Numbered from the stretch's first letter, positions 1 to 8,450 are shown. The stretch: 51,253 nucleotides of DNA from an uncultured Lachnospiraceae bacterium (GCA_902779445.1 CACZBM010000021.1:1-51253), one strand, 5' to 3'. A program made the numbers and translations. The notes: generated by a model not told the origin, from the letters alone.

Positions 1-2
1 CT

Positions 3-2246
3 TTATTCTATGGAAGCTGCTATTTCTTCCACCGTCTTAAGCATTTTTTCGGCCACTTCCTTAAAGCCCTCGTTTGAAACCTCTGCTTTTTCGCTTTCTT
101 TTACGGTTATGGTCATGGCATTTTCCTTAATTACCTTGGAATCCTTATAATTATCCGTGACCACCCATCCATCTTTTCCAAGGATCGCAAACCTTTTGAT
201 CTCTCCGGATTCGTCCGAAACCCCGGCCAGAACAAAGTAATCTCCTGCCGGAAGATTTGCTTTCGCAATTGTTGTGTCCGCAGCAGGCCAGGTCGGCACA
301 CGGTAATTCGGATCAGCATCAGGAGCCTTAAAGAACTGAACTGATACCCGTCCTGCGTCAGATAACTCTTTCACAGGAGCAAAGTCAAATGAAAGGACAC
401 CGCAGCCTTCAGGGATCTCGCCTGTGCTCTCGGTTACAGTAAACTTTGCTTCTTCAATAGCATCCTTTAATGGATCTACGTAATCCTCATATCCAAGTTC
501 CCTCATGACCCAGGGAAGGATCTCAGCCATCATCGGATAGTCGCTCTGAGGAGATATCACAAGAGCAGTATTCAGCCAGTAATAAGCCTGATCCCTTGCG
601 GACATTCCGGCCTGATGGAGCCTGTAGGATACAAGCGACAGCAGGGAATTATTGGCATGTACTCCTCCCTTGTCATTCATGCCGGTCGGGATCCTCGGCT
701 GCGGTGCATAATAGGTATCAAATGCATATGCAGGCTGGGAAAATTCGTGAGGATCAGACATATTTCGGAACGGCTTGCCCGCATCTTCGGCAATAAGCCA
801 TGCGCCTTCTTCATCTTCTCCTTCCATCTGCATCTCTATAAGGTTGCCCATGATATCACTGTAGCCTTCATTGATGGCACCCGGATCGTTCTTGTAGATA
901 TTGTATGTCATGGTCTTGGTGGTAACGCAATGCGTAAACTCATGTCCCACGACATCTATGCAGCCGCCGAAATTCGCAGCTCTTGTCCATGCAAATACCT
1001 GGAATCCCTGGAGTTTGGTCACATAGCAGGCGTTTAGTTCAGGCTTGCCCTCCGCATCAATAAAGTTTAAGAGACAAAGGGTGGGCGTTCCTTCACCGTC
1101 AGGTCCCGTCCATCCCTTGGAATCGTAGTAATCCCAGACACGGATCATATTGTAATAAGCACTGGCATCGCAGATATCTACATCGCCGTCTACTTCCGCA
1201 GGTTCTATCTCATAACCTTTATAGAAGAACGGGTACTGTTCGGCACAGAGTATCTTCCTCTTTGCATCTGCGAGATAGGTTTTTCCGGTTTTGCTGTCTT
1301 TAAGAACAGGTACGGATACCTCCTGCTTTCCGTTCTTAAGTTCTACCGTCACCTTTATCTCATCGGGCTCGTATGCATCAAAGTCAAATGTGCTCTTAGA
1401 GCTCTGTCCTCCGACAGACTCCGCGTCACCGGGCTCTGCCACAGGGATAGAATACATATAATCTCCCTCGGCAGTTACATAATGAGCTGTATAAGCCTGA
1501 TCATCCTTATCCTTATTGATATTAAAAGTATAGACAACCCATACACAGATATAACGACCCAAATTGGCGGGGTTGGGGATAATTGCCTGTTCGGTGGCAT
1601 TTTCAACAATGGAATCCTTCGAACCTGTTTCCTTCAGCGTATCAGCCACAATCTTTTCAGCCTCTTTATCATCAACCGCCCATTCGCTCACATCACGTAT
1701 ATCCACGTGAGGCATTATGGAACTTACAACACCGATGGGTTCATCATCCTTATTTAGAATAAGCTTGACTACTGCGCCGTAAGCCAGAACCTGCCCCGCC
1801 CGCTGTGAAAGAGTAACGATCTTCATTCCATTCTCATTAGGAGTCATGGATTCAAAAACAAACTTTGTTGTCTCATCTCCGCCGATACGGTCAAGTATTT
1901 CATTAACGCAATCCATCGCCGATTCTTCATCGGTAACCTTATGATCACAGAACTTTTCACCGATGAAAGTGTTAATGATACCTTCTCCTGTTTCAGCCTG
2001 GGCATAAACAGCCTGCTCGTCTTCCGTAAATTTGGTGTCCGATTTAGCAGACTCTACTGTTCCTGTTTCTTCCGTTGCAGTTGTAGCCGGAGTTTCCTTC
2101 TCTTTGGAAGCACTTTCAGAAGCCTCAGTAGCTGCTTCAGTGGAAGCTGTTACGTTGCCCCCGGTGTTTCCTGCCGCACATCCCGAGAAAAGCAGGACAA
2201 CTGCCAGCAGTGCTGCCAAAATGCTGTTAATCATTCTTCTCTTCAT
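3..2246 (-). CDS. M4 (thermolysin-like) metallopeptidase lipoprotein
   Basis: Probable secreted zinc endopeptidase tethered to the outer face of the membrane. Residues 1-23 are a lipoprotein signal (hydrophobic stretch ending LLFSGC, lipidated Cys 23), followed by a Ser/Thr/Glu-rich linker to about residue 75. A propeptide-like region covers about 80-290. The catalytic part has the zinc motif HEFTH (435-439), the downstream ligand motif GAINEGYSD (Glu 460) and GGVHANNS with His 530, matching thermolysin His142/His146, Glu166 and His231. The HEXXH-to-Glu spacing is one residue longer than in thermolysin. The ~140 residues at the C-terminus are not recognised. The gene is complete at the window edge (TAA at 3-5). 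Its start is supported by an AGGAGG site. Substrate unknown. Family call is firm from motifs; lipoprotein status is inferred. Confidence 0.88.
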   Translation of the reverse strand: MKRRMINSILAALLAVVLLFSGCAAGNTGGNVTASTEAATEASESASKEKETPATTATEETGTVESAKSDTKFTEDEQAVYAQAETGEGIINTFIGEKFCDHKVTDEESAMDCVNEILDRIGGDETTKFVFESMTPNENGMKIVTLSQRAGQVLAYGAVVKLILNKDDEPIGVVSSIMPHVDIRDVSEWAVDDKEAEKIVADTLKETGSKDSIVENATEQAIIPNPANLGRYICVWVVYTFNINKDKDDQAYTAHYVTAEGDYMYSIPVAEPGDAESVGGQSSKSTFDFDAYEPDEIKVTVELKNGKQEVSVPVLKDSKTGKTYLADAKRKILCAEQYPFFYKGYEIEPAEVDGDVDICDASAYYNMIRVWDYYDSKGWTGPDGEGTPTLCLLNFIDAEGKPELNACYVTKLQGFQVFAWTRAANFGGCIDVVGHEFTHCVTTKTMTYNIYKNDPGAINEGYSDIMGNLIEMQMEGEDEEGAWLIAEDAGKPFRNMSDPHEFSQPAYAFDTYYAPQPRIPTGMNDKGGVHANNSLLSLVSYRLHQAGMSARDQAYYWLNTALVISPQSDYPMMAEILPWVMRELGYEDYVDPLKDAIEEAKFTVTESTGEIPEGCGVLSFDFAPVKELSDAGRVSVQFFKAPDADPNYRVPTWPAADTTIAKANLPAGDYFVLAGVSDESGEIKRFAILGKDGWVVTDNYKDSKVIKENAMTITVKESEKAEVSNEGFKEVAEKMLKTVEEIAASIE

Positions 2247-2443
2247 TTTTTCCTCCTGTCTGCTTTATTGCTGTATGCCTTTATTTCAAAAAAGAAAACC
2301 GCCGGAAAGAGAATCCTTAACCCTTTTCTGGCGGCATAAATAAACCTATGTAATTACTAAGCTCACGATTATTGTACTGTGTTTAAGCAGTTTAATCCTA
2401 TCGTACATGTATTAGTCCCCCTGCAAAAACGCCATGTAAAGTA
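2247..2443 (-). promoter_or_regulatory. Structured leader of the M4 peptidase gene
   Basis: About 197 nt lie between a predicted start near 2443 and the peptidase ATG. Read on the minus strand they can fold into three successive hairpins: one closed by ACATG/CATGT (about 2404-2436), one closed by ACGAT/ATCGT (about 2367-2406), and a terminator-like hairpin (2288-2334). The first two share a few bases, so they may compete. No known riboswitch class was recognised (no GEMM, T-box or SAM signatures). The layout of aptamer-like folds followed by a terminator and then an AGGAGG site suggests attenuation, but this is inference. Confidence 0.4.
2288..2334 (-). terminator. Intrinsic-terminator-like hairpin in the peptidase leader
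   Basis: On the minus strand CCGCC (with an adjoining GAAA) pairs with TTTC and GGCGG. The 3' arm runs into TTTTCTTTTTT. The hairpin ends about 40 nt before the peptidase ATG and downstream of the predicted promoter, so it would stop leader transcripts unless prevented. No gene upstream on this strand needs a terminator here. Confidence 0.6.
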
Positions 2444-2449
2444 AGGGTT

Positions 2450-2455
2450 ATTATA
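2450..2455 (-). promoter_or_regulatory. Extended -10 promoter for the M4 peptidase
   Basis: The minus strand reads TGATATAAT, a perfect TATAAT with an extended TGn motif. No good -35 hexamer is visible at 16-18 nt. The predicted start near 2443 gives a leader of about 197 nt. Confidence 0.45.
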
Positions 2456-2507
2456 TCATATTTTGCGATCGTTCTGCTACCTATATTTTTATAATATAAG
2501 TCAGAGA

Positions 2508-2642
2508 GAACCGTCCCAATGGCGTTTAGTTAAGCTCCTTGTCATCCTGAGCGTCAGCGAAGGATCTCTCTTACAGCTATAAGAGATTCTTCGCTTCGCT
2601 CAGAATGACACTAACTAAATGCCATTGGAACCGTCCCCAATG
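2508..2642. repeat. MITE-like palindromic element, copy 1
   Basis: A large imperfect palindrome. The outer arms CCAATGGCGTTTAGTTA (2516-2532) and its complement (2612-2628) match at 16 of 17 positions. The inner arms, GTCATCCTGAGCG... (from 2541) and ...CGCTCAGAATGAC (to 2609), pair over about 27 bases. It is bracketed by a direct repeat, GAACCGTCCCAATG on the left and GAACCGTCCCCAATG on the right. It contains no reading frame. A second, shorter copy of the core lies at 25171-25260. The arrangement suggests a non-autonomous mobile or REP-like element, but no transposase is nearby. Confidence 0.75.
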
Positions 2643-2645
2643 ACT

Positions 2646-3638
2646 CTATGGATAGATAGTTTCGGCTTCTATTTTGTCGCCCTCGGGATGAAAGCGCCAT
2701 ATTGAGTGTCCGGGGATACGGTGTTCGGTAAGGTAGTAATCCCCTTCTATTTCTGTAATAAAGTAAGGAGTCCCTCCGCCTATGAAGTTATCATAGATAT
2801 CCTCATATTTGTTATCCTTTAAGCTTTCAAGAGATCTGCATCGGATAATGGTGGCGTAGTCCTGGTTCCATTTGTCATCTGTGGAAACAGTTAAATAGAA
2901 ATGATTGTCTATCTTTGTAAGCTGGATCATACCTGCCATGGAGGAAGGCACCGGATATCTTTCAAGTATCTTAAAGGTATCGAGATCTGCCTTTATAATA
3001 TTATTGTTTCCCGAAACGAAATAGACTTCGTTTCCTATTATGGTAAATGAACGGACATATACACCGTTCAGTTCAGGGATTGATCTCACATCAGTCAGAT
3101 ACATCCGGCTGTCGTTTTCCTTATGGCGGAATACATACATTTCTCCACTGGTGGAGCACCATACGAAAAAGCTCTTTCTGTTATCGTCATATATGATATA
3201 GTGGGGGCGGGAAGTGATATTATCAAACTTCTGTGAAAACACGTATTTGTCTCCGGATTTCTCAAAGACCATTATCCGGTCATTCTCCGTATCATCAGCC
3301 AGATAAACAGTTCCGTCACCGGCCAGTGTATGACCTTTATTTATCTCATCCGTCATGACATCCCACTGATCAAGCGGATCCAAAAGATTATCGTTATATA
3401 TGATCTCATTATGGTAACAGTCTACAATGAAATAAGTGCCGTCAATCTTTGTGATCTGGGTCGGTGTATTCAGATCTGTATAGGGATTTTTTCTCTCATC
3501 TATTTTTTCTGCTGCTTCGGAAATATCTTCCACCAGGACGTCCGAGGAACGGATACAATCCATACCGGATGAACAGCCTGTGTTACAAAAAACAATAAAC
3601 AGAAGTAGTATCAGTATTTTACTGATGTTTTCATTCAT
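2646..3638 (-). CDS. Propeller-like lipoprotein of unknown function
   Basis: 330 residues. The N-terminus is a lipoprotein signal (hydrophobic ILILLLFIVFC, then NTGCSSG with lipidated Cys 22). The rest is a series of short beta-rich segments, such as DGTVYLADDTENDRIMVFEK, DNRKSFFVWCSTSGEMYVFR and NEVYFVSGNNNIIKADL. This is the alternation typical of NHL- or YVTN-type beta-propellers. No catalytic residues are evident. It stands alone, with the palindromic repeat after it and a divergent metY before it. Likely a surface binding or scaffolding protein; exact role unknown. Confidence 0.6.
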   Translation of the reverse strand: MNENISKILILLLFIVFCNTGCSSGMDCIRSSDVLVEDISEAAEKIDERKNPYTDLNTPTQITKIDGTYFIVDCYHNEIIYNDNLLDPLDQWDVMTDEINKGHTLAGDGTVYLADDTENDRIMVFEKSGDKYVFSQKFDNITSRPHYIIYDDNRKSFFVWCSTSGEMYVFRHKENDSRMYLTDVRSIPELNGVYVRSFTIIGNEVYFVSGNNNIIKADLDTFKILERYPVPSSMAGMIQLTKIDNHFYLTVSTDDKWNQDYATIIRCRSLESLKDNKYEDIYDNFIGGGTPYFITEIEGDYYLTEHRIPGHSIWRFHPEGDKIEAETIYP

Positions 3639-3728
3639 AGGAACAGCTATCCTTTCGACGTTTAGATCATTTTATTCGACAAATACTTTTCTTGCAAATG
3701 CCGCATACGGTCAATAAATGGGGCTCCC

Positions 3729-3757
3729 GTGACTTATTTGTACTTAGCAGTTATAAT
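3729..3757 (+). promoter_or_regulatory. Promoter of the first metY gene
   Basis: GTGACT (3729-3734), a 17-base spacer, then TATAAT (3752-3757). It lies 38 bases before the ATG at 3795, which argues against an in-frame start at 3729, since that would sit inside the promoter. Confidence 0.6.
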
Positions 3758-3794
3758 AGTCGAAAGAAAAGAGCTTAAAAGGAGAGTATTCATC

Positions 3795-5075
3795 ATGAAT
3801 GAATTTTCAACCGGAACCAGATGTGTGCAGGGCGGATACCGTCCGGGAAACGGAGAACCCAGACAGATCCCGATAGTACAGTCTACAACGTTTAAATATG
3901 ACACCAGTGAGGACATGGGAAAGCTTTTTGACCTGGAAGCCTCCGGTTACTTTTATACGAGGCTTCAGAATCCTACGAATGATCATGTGGCGGCAAAGAT
4001 CGCGGAACTCGAAGGTGGTACGGCTGCTATGCTCACGAGCTCCGGACAGGCTGCAAACTTTTTTGCCCTGTTTAATATCTGCGAGAACGGAAGCCATATA
4101 GTAGCTTCTTCTTCCATTTACGGAGGAACATTTAACCTTATAAGCGTAACCATGGCAAAAATGGGAATAGATGTGACCTTTGTATCTCCTGATGCCTCTT
4201 CGGAAGAACTTAGCGCAGCTTTTAAGGACAATACAAGAGCGGTGTTCGGAGAAACCATTGCAAATCCCGCCCTTACGGTCCTCGATATAGAAAAATTTGC
4301 ACAGACAGCCCATGAGCACGGAGTTCCCCTTATCGTGGATAATACATTCCCGACGCCGGTAAACTGCCGTCCCATTGAATGGGGAGCAGATATAGTAACC
4401 CATTCCACAACCAAATATATGGACGGACATGGGGCTGCAGTGGGAGGAGCTATAGTTGATTCGGGCCGGTTTGACTGGATGGCGCACAATAATAAGTATC
4501 CCGGACTGACTACACCAGATGAATCATACCACGGCATAATCTATGCGGAGAAATTCGGAAAGGAAGGCGCTTTTATCACAAAATGTACTTCCCAGCTGAT
4601 GAGAGACTTTGGTTGTATCCAGTCGCCTCAGAATGCGTTCCTTCTGAATCTGGGGCTGGAATCCCTGCACGTACGTATGCCCAAACATGTGGAAAACGGT
4701 CAGGCTGTTGCTGAATTTTTACAGAAACAGGATAAGGTCCTGAAGGTCAACTATCCGGGACTTAAAGATGATCCTTACCATACACTTTCAGAAAAATATC
4801 TGCCTAATGGAGGCTGCGGTGTAGTATCCTTTGAATTAAAGGGAGGCAGAGGTGCCGCTGAGAGTTTCATGAAAAAGCTGAAACTGATCGCCATAGAGAC
4901 ACATGTGGCTGATGCCAGGAGCTGCTGTCTGAATCCTGCAACTTCCACTCACAGGCAGCTTTCGGATGAACAGCTGGCAGCCGCAGGCATCCCCGCAGGA
5001 CTTATTCGAATATCCTGTGGTCTTGAAGATAAAGATGATCTGATACGGGATATAGAAAATGCGTTAAGATCATAA
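3795..5075 (+). CDS. metY: O-acetylhomoserine sulfhydrylase (MetY family), copy 1
   Basis: PLP-dependent enzyme of the Cys/Met metabolism family, expected to convert O-acetylhomoserine and sulfide (or a thiol) to homocysteine or methionine plus acetate in the cytoplasm. 426 residues, the usual MetY length. Visible signatures: QIPIVQSTTFKYD near the N-terminus, SSGQAANFF in the cofactor site, IVDNTFPTPVNCRPIEWGAD, the PLP lysine in HSTTKYMDGHG, and the C-terminal NPATSTHRQLSDEQL. Start chosen at 3795 because AAAAGGAG precedes it at normal spacing and a promoter lies just upstream. It is transcribed alone. A paralog lies at 45179-46462. Sulfhydrylation versus gamma-synthase or gamma-lyase activity cannot be settled by eye. 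Confidence 0.88.
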   Translation: MNEFSTGTRCVQGGYRPGNGEPRQIPIVQSTTFKYDTSEDMGKLFDLEASGYFYTRLQNPTNDHVAAKIAELEGGTAAMLTSSGQAANFFALFNICENGSHIVASSSIYGGTFNLISVTMAKMGIDVTFVSPDASSEELSAAFKDNTRAVFGETIANPALTVLDIEKFAQTAHEHGVPLIVDNTFPTPVNCRPIEWGADIVTHSTTKYMDGHGAAVGGAIVDSGRFDWMAHNNKYPGLTTPDESYHGIIYAEKFGKEGAFITKCTSQLMRDFGCIQSPQNAFLLNLGLESLHVRMPKHVENGQAVAEFLQKQDKVLKVNYPGLKDDPYHTLSEKYLPNGGCGVVSFELKGGRGAAESFMKKLKLIAIETHVADARSCCLNPATSTHRQLSDEQLAAAGIPAGLIRISCGLEDKDDLIRDIENALRS

Positions 5076-5098
5076 GTGCATAAGCCAGATAATTGGAA

Positions 5099-5122
5099 GT
5101 CATTGGAGACGGTTCCAATGAA
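5099..5122. repeat. Short GACGGTTCCAATG palindromic repeat
   Basis: TCATTGGA and TCCAATGA form an 8-base stem around GACGGT. The 22-base unit matches, with one mismatch, the reverse complement of the right boundary of the repeat element at 2508-2642. It lies between the convergent ends of metY and purF and has no T-tract, so it is a repeat remnant rather than a clear terminator. Confidence 0.6.
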
Positions 5123-5133
5123 TTCCTCACTTC

Positions 5134-6522
5134 CTATTTGTCAGGATAAATACCGTCGAAGCAGGCTCTGCACAGGGGAAGATCCCCTACCATGGCTTTG
5201 AAGTCGCTGATCTTCAGATAGCTTAAGGAATCAGCTCCGATGCTTTTCCTTACTTCTTCATCGGAGTGTTCCGCAGCAATGAGTTCCCTGCTGTTTGGCA
5301 CATCAGTACCGTAAAAGCAGGGATGCAGAAAAGGCGGGGAGCTGATACGGACATGAACTTCTTTTGCGCCGGCCTGTCGTAAGAGTTCGATTATCTGGCG
5401 CATGGTATTTCCCCGTACTATAGAATCATCGATGAGAATGATCTTCTTTCCCTTCACCCTCGAATTAAGGATGCTTAGCTTCATACGGACAGCAGTCTGG
5501 CGTTCTTTGTCAGTAGGTTTTATGAAGCTCCGCCCTATATAGCTGTTTTTATGAAAGATAAATGCAAAAGGAATCCCGGACTCCCTTGCGTAGCCCTCGG
5601 CTGCGGCAAGTCCCGAGTCCGGAACGCCAGTGACCAGATCCGCATCTATATCATCCCTTTTAGCAAGACACTGTCCTGCCTTCGATCTGGCATCATGTAC
5701 TTCTATCCCGTCAATAACAGAGTCACTGCGGGCAAAATAAATATACTCGAAGATACAGTGGGCTCCGCCCTCCCGGCAGAGGCTTCTGTCACTCTTCATT
5801 CCCTCCGGGGTAATGGATACCACTTCTCCGGGAAGGATATCCCTTATGATCTCACCCCCGATGGAGACTATGGCTGCGCTTTCGGAAGCCAGTATATATG
5901 TGCTGTCTCTTTTTCCCAGGATCAGTGGCTTGATCCCGAATGGATCCCTGAATCCTACAAGCTTCCTGGGGCTCATAACTATCACAGCGTACCCGCCCTT
6001 TAGTCTCCCGGCGGTCTCTATCACTGCTTCCTCTATGGAACCGGTCTTTATCCGATTGCTTATTATCTCATAGGATAAGACCTCGGAATCCGTGGAGGTA
6101 TAGTGGGCCTGTCCTCTGTACATCTGTTCCTTTTTGATCTCTGAAGCGTTGACGATATTTCCGTTATGCACCAAAGACAGGCTTCCCTTAATATAGTTCA
6201 TGGCTATAGGCTGGGCATTCTCTACGACACTTTCGCCTGTGGTGGAATAGCGGACATGTCCCAGTCCTGCATTCCCCTTGAGGCTTTCAAGGATCTTTTT
6301 ATCAAAGACCTCACTCACAAGGCCCATACCCTTTTTTGTGACGAGATTTATCTCCGCCCGTCCCGTATCCGAAACCGATATCCCGGCAGATTCCTGTCCC
6401 CTGTGCTGCAGGGCAGTGAGACCGCAGTAGATATCCTCTGCCACGTTCTCACCTTCCGGCGCATATATGCCGAAAACCCCGCATTCCTCATGAAGCTTGT
6501 CTACAGAGATCATATTTTTCAT
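5134..6522 (-). CDS. purF: Amidophosphoribosyltransferase
   Basis: Catalyses the first committed step of purine synthesis: PRPP plus glutamine to 5-phosphoribosylamine. 462 residues. A short propeptide precedes the catalytic cysteine in EECGVFGI (Cys 14). The class II glutamine amidotransferase domain includes LQHRGQESAGI and HVRYSTTG. The phosphoribosyltransferase domain carries the PRPP loop IILIDDSIVRGNT. Four C-terminal-half cysteines (HCIFEY, HPCFYG, LCRACFDG) match the iron-sulfur ligands of the Bacillus-type enzyme. It starts two bases after the stop of the Amt-PII gene, so it is almost certainly co-transcribed with a nitrogen transporter instead of other pur genes. Function is firm. 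Confidence 0.96.
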   Translation of the reverse strand: MKNMISVDKLHEECGVFGIYAPEGENVAEDIYCGLTALQHRGQESAGISVSDTGRAEINLVTKKGMGLVSEVFDKKILESLKGNAGLGHVRYSTTGESVVENAQPIAMNYIKGSLSLVHNGNIVNASEIKKEQMYRGQAHYTSTDSEVLSYEIISNRIKTGSIEEAVIETAGRLKGGYAVIVMSPRKLVGFRDPFGIKPLILGKRDSTYILASESAAIVSIGGEIIRDILPGEVVSITPEGMKSDRSLCREGGAHCIFEYIYFARSDSVIDGIEVHDARSKAGQCLAKRDDIDADLVTGVPDSGLAAAEGYARESGIPFAFIFHKNSYIGRSFIKPTDKERQTAVRMKLSILNSRVKGKKIILIDDSIVRGNTMRQIIELLRQAGAKEVHVRISSPPFLHPCFYGTDVPNSRELIAAEHSDEEVRKSIGADSLSYLKISDFKAMVGDLPLCRACFDGIYPDK

Positions 6523-6524
6523 TT

Positions 6525-8285
6525 TTACTCCACATCCTGAAGCGCGTTGAAATCTTCTTCTCCGGTCCTGATCTTCACAACCTTGCTCACAGGATATACA
6601 AAGATCTTACCATCGCCGATCTTTCCGGTGTAAAGAGTCTTTTTCGCCACTTCAATAACGCTTTCCACAGGGATGCTGCTAACGACTACTTCCAGCTTGA
6701 TCTTAGGTAAAAGAGTAAGGTCCATCTCAACTCCACGATACATCTGTCCAGCGCCCTTCTGGATACCGCATCCCGATACCTGCGTAACTGTAATGCCGGT
6801 GATACCCAGTTTATTTAGCGCTTTCTTAATCTTATCATATCTTGAGAGTTTTGTGATGATGACAACCTTGTTCATGCCGGTCTCAAGACTTGTACCTCTC
6901 ATAGCAGCTGAAGTATTTTCAACCGGTACGGAGGCATTTCTCATAGCCTCAGTGGCCTTATCATACTCATCCACTCCAAGATTTGTGTTCTCATTGGCGA
7001 TCATGGACGCCGCAGTCATATCAACGATAGAGAAGCCGCCATATGCAGATGACAGACCATGTTCCATGATATCCAGTCCTTCGATCTCTTCCTCTTCGCT
7101 GACTCTTAAACCGAAGATCGCTTTGATCACTGTGAATACAATGACCATGGTTATCGTTGTCCAGGCTGCAACCGAAATGAATCCGATAAACTGTATGCCT
7201 AAAAGCTTAAATCCTCCGCCGTAGAAAAGTCCCACAAGCTCGTCATTTCCCGGAGCTGAAGTTGTGGCAAATAGACCGGTGGCAAGGGTACCCCAGATAC
7301 CGTTCATCATGTGTACAGCTATGGCACCAACCGGATCATCTATATGAAGCGCGTAATCCAGGAACCACACTCCGAAGCATACCAGAAGACCTGCCACTGC
7401 ACCTATCACTATGGCACCGAAGGCATCCGTCACATCGCAGGGAGCTGTGATCGCCACAAGGCCTGCAAGTGATGCGTTAAGGCACATGGATACATCAGGC
7501 TTTCCGTATTTGATCCATGTAAAGACCATACACACTACAGTGGCAATACTGGGTGCTATAGTGGTTGTTACAAATACTGATGCCAGCTGATCTGTTGAAG
7601 TACATGCCGCACCGTTAAAACCATACCAGCCCAGCCAGAGGATAAATACACCCAGGGCGCCTACCACAATATTATGACCGGGGAAAGCATTGACCTTTAC
7701 GATCTTTCCGCCTGCGTCCTTTTCAAATTTACCAATACGGGGACCAACCATCTTTGCACCGACTATGGCGGCGATGCCTCCTACCATATGGATCGCACAG
7801 GATCCGGCAAAATCGTGGAATCCCATCTGTGCAAGCCAGCCTCCGCCCCAGATCCAGTGGGCTTCGATCGGGTATATGAGAGCAGATATCACTGCCGAAT
7901 AAATACAGTAACTTAAGAACTTTGTTCTCTCAGCCATTGCTCCCGATACGATGGTAGCGGTTGTGGCGCAGAAAACCAGATTGAATATAAAGTTTGACCA
8001 GTCAAAGCCGGCGTAATTTGTAAAAATATCAAATCCGGGTTTTCCGATGAAACCCATTGCGTCTTCACCCAGTAACAGCCCAAAGCCTATAAGAATGAAC
8101 ACGCAGCAGCCGATACAGAAATCCATCAGGTTCTTCATCAGAATATTACCGGCGTTCTTCGCCCTTGCAAATCCCGCCTCCACCATTGCAAATCCGGCCT
8201 GCATCCAGAATACCAGAGCGGCACCGATAAGGAACCATACTGCAAATAATTCTCCGTCCAAAGCACTCATGATCTCTTCACTCAT
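6525..8285 (-). CDS. amt: Ammonium transporter fused to a PII signalling domain
   Basis: 586 residues. Residues 1 to about 420 are an 11-helix Amt/MEP/Rh channel (GFAMVEAGFARAKNAGNILM, the VHMVGGIAAIVGA segment, AVHMMNGIWGT with a pore His). After a linker, residues about 471-586 are a PII/GlnK domain: VVIITKLSRYDKIKKAL, a T-loop with QMYRG (Tyr 516 where PII proteins are modified or contact Amt), LPKIKLEVVV and YTGKIGDGKIFVYPV. PII normally blocks the Amt pore from the cytoplasm, so the fusion suggests a self-gating channel sensing 2-oxoglutarate and ATP/ADP (inferred). First gene of a unit with purF. It has its own consensus promoter and a terminator-containing leader. Confidence 0.94.
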   Translation of the reverse strand: MSEEIMSALDGELFAVWFLIGAALVFWMQAGFAMVEAGFARAKNAGNILMKNLMDFCIGCCVFILIGFGLLLGEDAMGFIGKPGFDIFTNYAGFDWSNFIFNLVFCATTATIVSGAMAERTKFLSYCIYSAVISALIYPIEAHWIWGGGWLAQMGFHDFAGSCAIHMVGGIAAIVGAKMVGPRIGKFEKDAGGKIVKVNAFPGHNIVVGALGVFILWLGWYGFNGAACTSTDQLASVFVTTTIAPSIATVVCMVFTWIKYGKPDVSMCLNASLAGLVAITAPCDVTDAFGAIVIGAVAGLLVCFGVWFLDYALHIDDPVGAIAVHMMNGIWGTLATGLFATTSAPGNDELVGLFYGGGFKLLGIQFIGFISVAAWTTITMVIVFTVIKAIFGLRVSEEEEIEGLDIMEHGLSSAYGGFSIVDMTAASMIANENTNLGVDEYDKATEAMRNASVPVENTSAAMRGTSLETGMNKVVIITKLSRYDKIKKALNKLGITGITVTQVSGCGIQKGAGQMYRGVEMDLTLLPKIKLEVVVSSIPVESVIEVAKKTLYTGKIGDGKIFVYPVSKVVKIRTGEEDFNALQDVE

Positions 8286-8324
8286 ATTGATCCTCCTCTT
8301 TTTTCATTTTTTCGCCGGAAACGT

Positions 8325-8444
8325 AAAAAGGGCTTCCGGCCTTTCGGTCAGAAGCCCCATTGCTTCATACAGTTGCTTATGCAGTTCCTGCGATAAAAAA
8401 GAAAAGGGTAACGACTGCACTCGGCATCGTTGCCCTCTCTTGAT
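8325..8444 (-). promoter_or_regulatory. amt leader attenuator with ANTAR-like hexaloop hairpin
   Basis: Minus-strand leader from the predicted start (~8444). First comes a strong hairpin (8405-8436, AGGGCAACGATGC pairing with GCAGTCGTTACCCT, small bulges) followed by a T-rich tract. Next is GAAGC-AATGGG-GCTTC (8351-8366), a 5-bp stem with a six-base loop having A at position 1 and G at position 4. Last is an intrinsic terminator, GGGCTTC...GAAGCCC plus TTTTT (8325-8357). The 3' arm of the hexaloop hairpin is the 5' arm of the terminator, so the two are mutually exclusive. That is the known layout of ANTAR-protein antitermination sites. The usual first ANTAR hairpin is not clearly recognisable. 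Confidence 0.55.
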
Positions 8445-8450
8445 TTCGTC

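Noticed and set aside
2247..2443. Cyclic-di-GMP (GEMM) or other known riboswitch before the M4 peptidase
   Set aside because: The conserved GEMM core and other class-defining sequences are not present, so it was left as unassigned.
2508..2642. Palindromes considered as a CRISPR fragment or a plain terminator
   Set aside because: There are no regularly spaced identical repeats with unique spacers, and the stem is far longer than a terminator and lacks a T-tract.
3729..3794. Upstream in-frame start for the first metY gene
   Set aside because: The extension overlaps the predicted promoter, has no ribosome site and does not resemble the family N-terminus. The ATG at 3795 has AAAAGGAG.
3807..4487. 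A 226-codon open frame on the minus strand opposite the first metY gene
   Set aside because: It lies entirely within a strongly conserved enzyme gene and its translation has no recognisable features.
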